Assembly: GCF_019977395.1 (NCBI RefSeq)
Contig: NZ_AP024660.1
Span: 4,340,001-4,404,000 of the forward strand
Source: Arthrobacter sp. NicSoilC5
Lineage (GTDB): Bacteria; Actinomycetota; Actinomycetes; Actinomycetales; Micrococcaceae
DNA: 64,000 nt
Direction: 5' to 3'
Made by a program: the position numbers and the translations under genes. Under the pieces are notes generated by a model. That model had not been told where the DNA came from, ran no database searches, and worked only from the letters and a program-made list of their open reading frames with translations. The first letter of the stretch is position 1; every line of letters begins with the position of its first letter. Positions 31,890-40,403 of this stretch are shown here, one piece after another.

Positions 31890-34625
31890 ATGTCGATCGA
31901 GCCACTCAGCTGGGGACGTGGGTCAACGCCGCAAGGTGACGGGCTGCCCACGCCGACCTCCGGGGCCCCGGAGGGCCAGCAATGGTCCATGCCTGCACGA
32001 AGCGCCAACCTCGACGCCGTCCGCACCGCCCTGACCAGCGAAAACTCCCTGGGTGTTGTGATCACCGGTGCCAGGGGAGTGGGTAAGTCCTCCTTGGCCC
32101 GCGCAGCAGTTGCGGACCTCGGTCCGGACGTCTGGTCATTGCAGCTCCGGAGCGGGCCTTCGGGCTCCACCACCCCGTACGGCTGCCTGTCGTTCCTGCT
32201 GGCCCGGCTGCCGCAGGCCTACATGGGGTCGCCCACCGCCATCCTGCGCGGCATCACCTCGCTTATCCGCAGCGACGCCGCCGGAAGGCCCTGCGTCATC
32301 ACGCTGGACACCTCCACCAGCATCGACGACATGAGCGCCGGCGTGCTGCTGAACGTCCTGCTGACCGGTACGGCGAAAATTGTTGCAGTTGCCCCCAATT
32401 CCAGTGACTTGCCGGCGGATTTCCACTGGCTGCTCACGGAACGGAAGCTGACCGAAGTACGGCTCAGCAACCTCAACGAGCTGCAGACCAGGCAGGTCCT
32501 GCTGTCCCTGCTGGGCCACCGCGTCGCTTCCTCACTGGTCAGCACCTACCACCAGATGGTGGGTGGAAATCCCTTGCTGCTCAAAGCCCTGGTCACCGAA
32601 CAGCAGCTCTCCGGAAACCTTGTCCTGTCTGATTCCGTCTGGACGCTGCGGGACAAGGTGGTTCTCGACGGCGCTGCCAGCCTTGATGACATCGTCCGTT
32701 CCCGGTGGTCGCGGGAAACACCCGGAACCCGCGAGGTCATCGAGATGCTCTCCTGCGCCCGGCGGGTGGAGCTCTCCAGCCTCACCGCCATTTACGGCGC
32801 GGACGTGGTCGCTGACATGGAAGACGGCGGCCTGCTGGAGATTGATGACTCCGAGCACCGCTGGGTGTCGCTGCGGGAGAAATACATCGGGGACGTCGTG
32901 AGGACCTGGCTGAGCATTTCCCGGCGGCGGGAGCTTCGCAACGTTTTGCTGGGCGGCCGGGAGCCGGATCCGGCAGCCATGACGGTGGAGGAACTGATGT
33001 CCTTTGCCGCCTGGACCCACGAGTGCGAGGCCGAGCTGGCTCCGGCGCTGGCGCTGGCGGCGGCCCAGGCCGCGGTCCAGCTCTTCGATCCCCGTTTTGC
33101 TTTGACCTACGCGGATATGGTGCAGAGGACCGACGCCGGGTGGGCGTCCGCGCAGCGGCAAAAGGCCGCGGCGTATCTTCAGTTGGACCTGCCGGTCCAG
33201 GCCCTCTCCGCCCTGGAGGATATTTCCCAGCCAGAACTTGAGGCCCTGGACTTTGAGGAATATGCCCAGGTAGTTGCCGCCAAAGCGCGGGTCATGCGCT
33301 CCCTTCCGGAGCAGGCGGCCAAGGTCCCGGAATTGCTCGCCTCCGCCCGGGAACGGCTGGACCGGACGGCCCAGGGGTCTTCCTGGCCCGCGCCGGCAGC
33401 AGTGGCGGCGAACCGCATCTCCTTGAGTGAATTCGAATACCAGGCCCATGCCGGTGAGTACGCTGCCATGATCCCCGCGCTCGAACGTGCGGCCGATCCC
33501 GCCGTCAACCCGGACACCGAGTTCCGGCTCCAGTCCTCGATCACCCTGATGGGCGCCCTCGCGCTGACCGGTCGCGAGATGGACGCACTGGGCCTTATGC
33601 GGCAGCTTGGCGGCCAGCTCACCGACGCCTCGCACATCGTCGGCCTCCGTGAGCGCTACATCAGGGAGGCCTACTTCGTCCTGCTGGTGGCGGGGCAGTG
33701 GCGGCGCTGCATCGATCTCCTCACGCCCTTCAGCGCCGGCCAGCCCCACCGGCTGCCGTACCGCAGCGCCGCCACCGAGCTCGCTGCCGGGGTGGCCTTT
33801 GCTTTTTCCGGCCGCGGCGAAGCCGCCCTGGAGCCCCTGATCTCCGCTGCAGCCCAGCTGGAGCTGCAACCGGTCCAGGCGGCGCTGCGAACCGCGTACG
33901 CGGCCACGGCGCTGGCTTATGCGCAGACCGGCAACGCTGCGTTCGCCCGCAAGTACCTCACCAAGCTGCAACGGACTTCCGGCAAGGCAGGATTTGCCAC
34001 GGAGAGCATCATCGAGTTCTGTGCGCTGGTCGCCGGCCGGTGGCTGGGAGACTCGGAAGCGGTGGCCGGCCTCAAGCAGGGTGCCCGCCGTAACCTGGAG
34101 GCGGGCAGGCACACCATCGCCGGCCTCTACCTGCTGGCAGCAACCGTGAACGGCAGCGATACCGACTTCCGTCTTCTGGAGGACATCGCCGGTCACAGGC
34201 AGGGCCCGCTGGCGGAAGTGTCACGGCTGATCGCCGTCGGAAGCAGGACAAAGGATGCCAAGGCCCTGCTCGCTGGCGGCGAACTCGCGGCCACGCTCGA
34301 ACTCGACGCCGTGGAAGCCCGATGCATGGCACTTGCGGTGGATTTCGCCCGCCAGGAGGGGGACGCCCTCTCTGCACGGACGGCGCAGGCACGGCTGGAC
34401 ATCCTGGCCGCCACAGTCTCCAACCTGCCGATCGTGCCCAGCAGCGGGAGCCCGCTGCTGACCAGCCGGGAACGGCAAATTGCCCGCATGGCCGGCCGCG
34501 GCGCCTCAAACCGTGACATCGCCATGGAAATGGGTGTGTCAGTCCGCACCGTTGAAGGCCATCTGTACCAGGTCTTCACTAAGCTGGGCGTGACTTCAAG
34601 GGGTGATCTGACTGGACTCGTCTAA
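31890..34625 (+). CDS. Large ATP-binding LuxR family regulator (first of a pair)
   Basis: A 911-residue cytosolic regulator. ATG 31890 (MSIEPLSWGRG) follows AGGGGAAAAG. A P-loop ATPase module (Walker A GARGVGKSSLA, residues 60-70) with a STAND/MalT-like layout is followed by a long alpha-helical, tetratricopeptide-like region (about 300-840). A C-terminal GerE helix-turn-helix covers about 850-905 (LTSRERQIARMAGRGASNRD, then VSVRTVEGHLYQVFTKLGV). Such proteins are usually ligand-gated activators. A stem-loop abuts its ribosome-binding site. The second LuxR gene begins about 50 bp after its stop. Ligand and targets are unknown. Confidence 0.9.
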   Translation: MSIEPLSWGRGSTPQGDGLPTPTSGAPEGQQWSMPARSANLDAVRTALTSENSLGVVITGARGVGKSSLARAAVADLGPDVWSLQLRSGPSGSTTPYGCLSFLLARLPQAYMGSPTAILRGITSLIRSDAAGRPCVITLDTSTSIDDMSAGVLLNVLLTGTAKIVAVAPNSSDLPADFHWLLTERKLTEVRLSNLNELQTRQVLLSLLGHRVASSLVSTYHQMVGGNPLLLKALVTEQQLSGNLVLSDSVWTLRDKVVLDGAASLDDIVRSRWSRETPGTREVIEMLSCARRVELSSLTAIYGADVVADMEDGGLLEIDDSEHRWVSLREKYIGDVVRTWLSISRRRELRNVLLGGREPDPAAMTVEELMSFAAWTHECEAELAPALALAAAQAAVQLFDPRFALTYADMVQRTDAGWASAQRQKAAAYLQLDLPVQALSALEDISQPELEALDFEEYAQVVAAKARVMRSLPEQAAKVPELLASARERLDRTAQGSSWPAPAAVAANRISLSEFEYQAHAGEYAAMIPALERAADPAVNPDTEFRLQSSITLMGALALTGREMDALGLMRQLGGQLTDASHIVGLRERYIREAYFVLLVAGQWRRCIDLLTPFSAGQPHRLPYRSAATELAAGVAFAFSGRGEAALEPLISAAAQLELQPVQAALRTAYAATALAYAQTGNAAFARKYLTKLQRTSGKAGFATESIIEFCALVAGRWLGDSEAVAGLKQGARRNLEAGRHTIAGLYLLAATVNGSDTDFRLLEDIAGHRQGPLAEVSRLIAVGSRTKDAKALLAGGELAATLELDAVEARCMALAVDFARQEGDALSARTAQARLDILAATVSNLPIVPSSGSPLLTSRERQIARMAGRGASNRDIAMEMGVSVRTVEGHLYQVFTKLGVTSRGDLTGLV

Positions 34626-34677
34626 TGGCCACAAGCCGCCGGCTGCGCACCGGCTCCTGACCGGCCGCCGGGAGCCG

Positions 34678-37266
34678 GTGGACCGGATCTGCAACATGGT
34701 GCGGAACGGCACCCACCAGGCCGTCTTCATCATGGCCGGCGCGGGCATTGGAAAGTCGGCAGTGACTGACGCCGTGACGGAGCGCCTCGCCGGGAGCATG
34801 AGTATCCTGCGCATCCACGCCAGCTCGGCCCTGGCAGGGGTGCCGTTCGGGGTCCTGACTCCCTATACGGGGGAGCTCACGGCGGAGGAGTCCGTCTCAC
34901 CCGTCGCGGTGCTCCGTTCCATGTGGTCATACTTCGAGAAGCTGAAGGGCGGCAACGGAGCTCCTGTCCTGCTTGCCGTGGACGATGCCCACCACCTGGA
35001 CGACGCATCGGCAGGCGTGCTGGCCGAGGTGATCTCGGCCGGCTGGGCCACCGTGGTGGCGGCCGCCCGTCCCCGGCCCGGCCTGCCGCAGCCGTTGGAC
35101 CAGCTGTGGTACGACGGTCTTGCCGAGCGCGTGGACCTCCGTCCCCTCAACCGCGAACAGATTGAAGAGGTCCTGGCCCACGCCCTTGACGGGACAGTCC
35201 CTGGAGCGACTGTGGACGCCATTTGGAATGCGTCGGGAGGCAACCCCCGGATACTCGATGCCCTGCTCCATGACTCTGCTGAGGCCGGCGTCCTCGCTAA
35301 ACGCAACGGAATCTGGATGCTGCTGGGCTCCCTGCCCGCGGACGGGCCACGCCTCGCAGCGGTGGTGGCCAAGGACCACCTCCGGCGCGGGCCCGAGGAA
35401 CAGGAAGCCCTGAAGCTCATCGCCCTCGCAGGGCCGGTGGGCAGGAAAGTCATCGAAGACATCAGCGGGGCTGCGGTGGTCCGTTCACTGCTGGACCAGC
35501 AAATGATCGTTGAAGCGCCCGGCATCCCGGCCGAGCTTGCCATCTGGAACGGGCTCTTTGCCGGCGCCATCAGGAATACTGTCTCCGTCTCCCGCAGCCT
35601 CCAGCTGCTGGAGAAGGTCAAGGCCCACCAGGACCCCACCCTGCTGCAGGGGGAGGGCCGGCTGCGATCCGTGGAGTGGGCCCTGGAGTGCGGACTCCGG
35701 GTCAGTGACGACGAGCTGCTGTCGGCAGCCAAAGAGGCCCTGCTGAGGTTCCGCAACCACAGTGCGCGTTCCATCGCGGCACGCATCCACCATCCTCCGC
35801 TGGTTCCGATGGCCCAGGCCATCCAGGCGCGGGCACTGTACAACGAAGGCTCCTATTCGGAGGCCGCGGCCCTCCTGGACGCCTGCTGGCTCCCGCTGGC
35901 GGGGGACACCGAGGGTCCGGCGGTTCTGCTGCTCCGGGTTTCGGCACACCAGGCCCTCGGCCACCCCCTTGGCGTGGTGGCGGAGGACGTCGAAAAGCAC
36001 GCCGCACCTTCCGGCGGCGAAAAGAGCTGGCAGGAAGAACTCCTGCACCTGCTGCAGCTGGCTGCCGAGGTCAACGTCCAGGCGTTGAACGACTACGTGG
36101 ACGCCATGCGGAAGCGCCGCGCAGGCTCCGGCGGCGAACCCCTCCGTGCCATGGCCGAGGGGCTGCTGGCCCATGCCCTGGCTTCCGCCGGACGCCCCGT
36201 ACAGGGCCTGGAGGCTGCCCTGCTGGCAGCCTCGGAGCTTCCCCCGTTGCAGGGCAGCCTTTTTTTCTTCCCGGAGTTCGTGCTGGGGCGGCTGGTCTCC
36301 GACTACCTGGCCATGGGTGAATGGGAGTCGGCTGAGCGGGAACTCAACCACTACGCCGCCGGAAATGCACCCGGGGCCGCCACCTTCAACGGAAGCCTTG
36401 AGCTGCTCCAGGGCTACTCGCTGCTGCGGCAGGGGAGAATGGAGCGCGCCTACCAGGTGCTGCTGCCCGCCGTCGAGGCGCTGAGGCTCAATGACCCGCT
36501 GCAGCTGTACCGGTTCGGCACCGCACTGGGCTTCTACGCTGCCGCCAGGCTGGGGGACTCGGAACAGGCAAAGCGCCTGGAACAGGATCACAAAGATGCC
36601 GGTGCCGGCTGGCCCGCGCATGATCTCCTTGCTGAAGCCTACGTGTCCGCGGCTGCCGAATACCTTGCCCGGGACGGCAAGGGCCTGGCCGCCTTACAGA
36701 CGCTGATGACCACCACGGAGGCGTCCGCCCGGACCGGAAACCTCCTTGAAGTCTTCGCCATGTGCTGGGACCTCGGTGACCCCTCGGTTGTCCCCATGGT
36801 GCAGACGGCCGCCCGCGGGGTGGAAGGCCGCTGGGCGGAAGCCCTGCTGACCCTGGCCACCGCTTGGGAAAACGCCGACGGCGATACCCTCATGGCAACG
36901 GCTGGCTCGCTGGAGGAGGCAGGCTTTGTCAACCTGGCCCGGGAAGCGTATGCCCGCGCCAGCACGGTACTGGAACAGGCCGGCGAACGCCGCCGGTCCC
37001 GGCAAGCCGTTGCCCAGCGCGAGAAGTGCGACCACGAACTCGGGGAACGGTTCCGGGAAGGCCGCTTCATTGCAGCGGCGCCGGCCGTCCGCCTCACCCG
37101 GCGGGAACAGGACATCGTGGAGCTGGCAGTGCAGGGGCTGACCGACCGGGAGATTGCGCAGCGGCTGATGGTCTCCGTACGGACGGTGGAGGGCCACCTG
37201 TACCGCACCTACGTCAAGCTTGGGGTCCGAAGCCGCGATGAGCTGGAGTCCGCCCTCCCCAAGTAG
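34678..37266 (+). CDS. Large ATP-binding LuxR family regulator (second of a pair), start uncertain
   Basis: An 862-residue paralogue of the preceding gene, from GTG 34678 (VDRICNMVRNGTHQ). Walker A is MAGAGIGKSAV (about 20-30), Walker B is VLLAVDDAHHLDDAS (about 97-111); the middle is helical-repeat-like, and the C-terminal GerE domain reads LTRREQDIVELAVQGLTDRE, then MVSVRTVEGHLYRTYVKLGV. In this frame the codons just upstream encode LLTGRREP, which continues the family box before the GTG, yet no ATG/GTG/TTG lies further left before a stop. The ATG at 34625, overlapping the previous stop, is in another frame and ends after 11 codons. The N-terminus may be frameshifted or use CTG. Confidence 0.85.
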   Translation: MDRICNMVRNGTHQAVFIMAGAGIGKSAVTDAVTERLAGSMSILRIHASSALAGVPFGVLTPYTGELTAEESVSPVAVLRSMWSYFEKLKGGNGAPVLLAVDDAHHLDDASAGVLAEVISAGWATVVAAARPRPGLPQPLDQLWYDGLAERVDLRPLNREQIEEVLAHALDGTVPGATVDAIWNASGGNPRILDALLHDSAEAGVLAKRNGIWMLLGSLPADGPRLAAVVAKDHLRRGPEEQEALKLIALAGPVGRKVIEDISGAAVVRSLLDQQMIVEAPGIPAELAIWNGLFAGAIRNTVSVSRSLQLLEKVKAHQDPTLLQGEGRLRSVEWALECGLRVSDDELLSAAKEALLRFRNHSARSIAARIHHPPLVPMAQAIQARALYNEGSYSEAAALLDACWLPLAGDTEGPAVLLLRVSAHQALGHPLGVVAEDVEKHAAPSGGEKSWQEELLHLLQLAAEVNVQALNDYVDAMRKRRAGSGGEPLRAMAEGLLAHALASAGRPVQGLEAALLAASELPPLQGSLFFFPEFVLGRLVSDYLAMGEWESAERELNHYAAGNAPGAATFNGSLELLQGYSLLRQGRMERAYQVLLPAVEALRLNDPLQLYRFGTALGFYAAARLGDSEQAKRLEQDHKDAGAGWPAHDLLAEAYVSAAAEYLARDGKGLAALQTLMTTTEASARTGNLLEVFAMCWDLGDPSVVPMVQTAARGVEGRWAEALLTLATAWENADGDTLMATAGSLEEAGFVNLAREAYARASTVLEQAGERRRSRQAVAQREKCDHELGERFREGRFIAAAPAVRLTRREQDIVELAVQGLTDREIAQRLMVSVRTVEGHLYRTYVKLGVRSRDELESALPK

Positions 37267-37748
37267 GTCCCGGCCGCCGCGCGCGCTGTTTTCCGCATAG
37301 CTGTCCGTTCCCAGGTCCTGTGCGCCCTCGTGCGGGTAGCCGCTGCCCGCCGGACGCAGGTTCCCGCTGCCCACGGGTCGCCGGCCGCGTAGGAGGGCCG
37401 CGCCCCGGTAGTTCTCCCCGGGGGATTCGAGTACTTCCTACTCGTGTACGGGAGGCCGCCGCAGGCTTTACTTAAGGAGGCAAAGCAAAGCGGCCGGCTG
37501 GAAGCCGCGGAGCAGGCCGAACAGGACATTGAGGCCCTCTCAACTTCCGGTCCCCACGGGGCCGGGCATAGACGGGGCCGGCGACGTCAGAGTCTTCTGA
37601 GACCGAGACTCTCCCCCCAGCCGTCGCCGGCCCTCTGCTCCCTCGGCTGAAGCCCGGGGCAGCGGTGGCGGCTGCCCCTCCCGGGCGGCCGCCACAGCCG
37701 TGTGTGGGACAATTGGGTGTCAGACATTGGCAGCCCAAGGAGTTCGTT
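37267..37748. other. 480-bp intergenic region with several inverted repeats
   Basis: No convincing gene is seen. The region holds a perfect 6-bp dyad CGAGTA/TACTCG (37428-37433, 37439-37444). It also holds a nested structure: a 12-bp outer stem (37575-37586 with 37622-37633) enclosing a 7-bp stem AGAGTCT/AGACTCT (37589-37595 with 37606-37612). A short Glu/Ala-rich frame (37444-37650, GTG start) overlaps these and lacks support. The sufS ribosome-binding site AAGGAG lies at 37736-37741. It could hold a small RNA, a terminator and operators. Confidence 0.5.
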
Positions 37749-39074
37749 TTGGCCGTAGTATCAACGCCAGCCACACTGGAACATGCCGTCCCTGTCATGG
37801 ACAACGCCGAGGTGCTGCGCATCCGCAATGACTTCCCGGTCCTTAACCAGCTGGTCAACGGGCAGCCGCTGGTCTACCTCGACTCCGGGGCCACGTCGCA
37901 GAATCCCTTGAGCGTCATCGAAGCGGAGCAGGAGTTCTACGAGCAGCGCAATGCTGCGGTGCACCGCGGGGCCCACCATCTTGCGGTGGAGGCCACGGAG
38001 GTCTTCGAAGACGCCCGGCAGACCATTGCCGACTTCATTGGTGCCGACTACGCCGAAACCATCTGGACGTCCAACGCCACAGAAGGACTGAACCTCCTGT
38101 CCTATGCGCTCTCCAATGCCGGGCTGTGGGCTGCCCAGGGGCGCGGCGACCAAGCCCTCAGGGGGCTGGCCCTGAAGCCCGGAGACGAAATCGTGGTGAC
38201 GGAAATGGAGCACCACGCCAACCTGATTCCGTGGCAGGAGCTGGCATTCCGCACGGGGGCCACGCTCCGCTACATCCCCATTGGGGATGACGGCAGCCTC
38301 CGCATGGAGCAGGCGGAAAGCATCATCGGCCCGCGCACCAAAGTCCTGGCTTTCACCCACGCGTCGAACGTCCTGGGAATCATCAACCCCGTACGGGAAC
38401 TGACGGCCCTGGGACATGCCGTGGGCGCCTTGGTTGTCCTGGATGCCTGCCAGTCCGCGCCGCACCTGCCCTTGGATGTCAAGGAGCTGGACGTGGATTT
38501 CGCGGTCTTCTCCGGCCACAAGATGCTTGCCCCCACCGGGATCGGAGTGCTCTACGGGCGCCAGGAGCTCCTGGACATCCTGCCGCCGTTCCTGACGGGC
38601 GGATCCATGATCACCACTGTCACCATGGAACGGGCCGAGTACCTTCCGGCGCCGCAGCGTTTCGAGGCCGGGACGCAGCGCATCTCCCAGGCAGTTGCCC
38701 TGGCCGCCGCCGCCAACTACCTCACCGAGACGGGGCTGGACCGCATCCACCGGTGGGAGGCAGAGCTGGGCCAGCGCATGGTGGTGGGACTGGAGGGCAT
38801 TCCCGGTATCAGGGTCTTGGGTCCGGCCGCCGGGCAGGAGCGGATCGGCCTTGCCGCGTTCGACGTCGAAGGTGTCCACGCCCACGACGTCGGCCAGTTC
38901 CTGGACTCACGGGGAATTGCCGTCCGCGTGGGGCACCACTGCGCCCAGCCGCTGCACCGAAGGCTTGGCCTGACAGCCACCACCCGCGCCAGCGCCTACC
39001 TCTACAACACCACTGACGACGTGGACCGCTTCCTCGAAGCCGTCGCGGGCGTCCGGGCCTACTTCCGCGCCTAG
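37749..39074 (+). CDS. sufS: SufS-type cysteine desulfurase
   Basis: A 441-residue PLP enzyme that takes sulfur from cysteine as a persulfide for Fe-S cluster assembly. TTG 37749 is chosen because AAGGAG stands 7 nt before it; ATG 37797 (MDNAEVLRIRNDFPVL) is closer to the usual family start. The PLP lysine is in VFSGHKMLAPTGIGVLYG (about residue 257), the cofactor His in EMEHHANLIPW, and the catalytic Cys in VGHHCAQPLHRRLG (about 397). It is immediately followed by sufU. The rest of the suf operon is not in the window. Confidence 0.94.
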   Translation: MAVVSTPATLEHAVPVMDNAEVLRIRNDFPVLNQLVNGQPLVYLDSGATSQNPLSVIEAEQEFYEQRNAAVHRGAHHLAVEATEVFEDARQTIADFIGADYAETIWTSNATEGLNLLSYALSNAGLWAAQGRGDQALRGLALKPGDEIVVTEMEHHANLIPWQELAFRTGATLRYIPIGDDGSLRMEQAESIIGPRTKVLAFTHASNVLGIINPVRELTALGHAVGALVVLDACQSAPHLPLDVKELDVDFAVFSGHKMLAPTGIGVLYGRQELLDILPPFLTGGSMITTVTMERAEYLPAPQRFEAGTQRISQAVALAAAANYLTETGLDRIHRWEAELGQRMVVGLEGIPGIRVLGPAAGQERIGLAAFDVEGVHAHDVGQFLDSRGIAVRVGHHCAQPLHRRLGLTATTRASAYLYNTTDDVDRFLEAVAGVRAYFRA

Positions 39075-39097
39075 CGGAGAAGACGAAAGGTGACACC

Positions 39098-39547
39098 ATG
39101 AGCCTTGACCAGCTGTACCAGCAAATCATCCTGGATCATTCCAAGGCCCGCCACGGCAGCGGGCTGGCCGCCACGGAAGCGCCCGAAGGCACGTCCACGG
39201 GGCAGTCCCACCAGCTCAACCCGGTGTGCGGAGACGAAGTGACCCTTCGGCTCGCCGTCCAGGAGGGAAAGGTGGCCCAGATTGCGTGGGACGGGGCCGG
39301 GTGCTCCATCTCCATGGCCTCCGCATCCGTCCTCACCGACCTCGCCGAAGGCATGACAGTGGCCGAGCTGCATGAAGTCATCGACAGCTTCCGGGAGGTG
39401 CTGCGCTCCCGGGGCAAGGTCCACGCCGATCCCGAACTGCTGGGGGACGCCGCTGCGTTCGAAGGAGTGGCCCGCTACGCAGCCCGGGTGAAGTGCGCCA
39501 TGATTTCCTGGGTGGCGGCCGAGGACGCGCTCAACCAGGCGGCCTGA
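39098..39547 (+). CDS. sufU: Fe-S assembly sulfur-transfer protein SufU
   Basis: A 149-residue zinc-binding partner that accepts sulfur from SufS. The three conserved cysteines and the Asp are visible: NPVCGDEVTLRL (about 41), DGAGCSISMASAS (about 67) and RVKCAMISWVAA (about 130). ATG 39098 follows AAAGG, 23 bp after sufS, so they form a two-gene operon closed by a strong terminator. Confidence 0.96.
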   Translation: MSLDQLYQQIILDHSKARHGSGLAATEAPEGTSTGQSHQLNPVCGDEVTLRLAVQEGKVAQIAWDGAGCSISMASASVLTDLAEGMTVAELHEVIDSFREVLRSRGKVHADPELLGDAAAFEGVARYAARVKCAMISWVAAEDALNQAA

Positions 39548-39560
39548 GCCGGACAGCAAA

Positions 39561-39603
39561 CAGCCCGGGCCTTCCTCCAGCAGGAGGAAGGCCTGGGCTG
39601 TTT
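39561..39603. terminator. Strong hairpin terminator after sufU
   Basis: An 18-bp stem (39561-39578 with 39583-39600, one G-T pair), loop AGCA, followed by TTT. AAA precedes the left arm, so it can also serve the convergent SCO4848-family gene. Confidence 0.85.
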
Positions 39604-39635
39604 CGCGCAGACGGCGCCTGGCGTGGTCCGGCAGC

Positions 39636-39857
39636 CTAGCCGAGCAGGCCGAGGACGCCGATTACGGCGGTGGCCAGTCCGAGCACCATGGAGATGCTTA
39701 CCAGCACCACGTGCACGGTCAGGAACCTGGTTGCCTTGCCGGCGGCATCCCTGGCGCGCGGATCCTTCATGACCCGGCGAAGGAACTGCGGCCAGACCAC
39801 CAGGGACCAGACGCCGGCGATGATCAGGACCAGCGCGGCGAAGACGGGAAGCTGCAT
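39636..39857 (-). CDS. SCO4848 family small membrane protein
   Basis: A 73-residue protein with two transmembrane helices (about 4-22 and 48-72) joined by a basic loop containing WPQFLRRVMKDPRARD, the family hallmark. The family is confined to actinobacteria and has no known function. It lies 4 bp after the DUF2505 gene, with GAAAG inside the end of that gene as its ribosome-binding site, so the two are co-transcribed. Confidence 0.85.
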   Translation of the reverse strand: MQLPVFAALVLIIAGVWSLVVWPQFLRRVMKDPRARDAAGKATRFLTVHVVLVSISMVLGLATAVIGVLGLLG

Positions 39858-39861
39858 GGGG

Positions 39862-40359
39862 CTAGTGGCTTTCCAGCCAGGCCTGCGCCTGGGCAGCCTG
39901 CAGGTTCAGTGCCTTGGCCACCATGGGCTCGGCGGCGTCGGCGATCTTTCCGCCGAGGAAGGGTACGGAAGACTTCACGGCGCCTTCCAGCTCAACGCGG
40001 GTTCCGCCGGCGTCTGCCACCAGGCGCTGGACAGCGGTGACGTCCACCGGGGCGCCGGCAATCTTCAGCGAGATGTTGCTCTGGCGGGAGCCGTCCGCCG
40101 CGGGGGCTTCCCAGTTCTCCACCTGGGTCACCTTGAGGTGCTCACCCACGAATTTGCGGGCGATTTCGGGCAGCCGGGTGGTGGGGAGGGTGCGTACGGA
40201 GGTGGCGTTGAAGGCCCCTGCGATGTCGCCGTCCACGGTGAATGATTCCAGGGTGCCGCCCACCAGCTGGCTGACGTGGCGCTGGAAATCCTCGTTCACC
40301 AGCACAGCGGCAACGCTGTCAACGGAGTGCGGAAGGGTGGTGGTTGCGCTCAGCGCCAT
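39862..40359 (-). CDS. DUF2505 domain-containing protein
   Basis: A 165-residue soluble protein spanning a single DUF2505 domain (START/SRPBCC-like fold). It opens MALSATTTLPHSVDSVAAVL and has alternating beta strands with a long C-terminal helix (EPMVAKALNLQAAQAQAW). ATG 40359 follows AGGAGG. Members may bind a hydrophobic ligand, but no function is known. It is the first gene of a pair with the SCO4848-family gene. Confidence 0.87.
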   Translation of the reverse strand: MALSATTTLPHSVDSVAAVLVNEDFQRHVSQLVGGTLESFTVDGDIAGAFNATSVRTLPTTRLPEIARKFVGEHLKVTQVENWEAPAADGSRQSNISLKIAGAPVDVTAVQRLVADAGGTRVELEGAVKSSVPFLGGKIADAAEPMVAKALNLQAAQAQAWLESH

Positions 40360-40403
40360 GGGTCCTCCTGGGACGTCGGGAAAGGATTTACGCCTCCAAC
40401 ATC

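Noticed and set aside
34625..34660. ATG at 34625 as start of the second LuxR gene
   Set aside because: It is in another frame and meets a stop after 11 codons; kept only as evidence for a possible frame break.
37444..37650. A 68-codon frame with a GTG start in the luxR2-sufS gap
   Set aside because: The first half looks helical, but the second half turns Arg/Pro/Ser-rich across the nested hairpin. No ribosome-binding site precedes it and no homology is recognisable.
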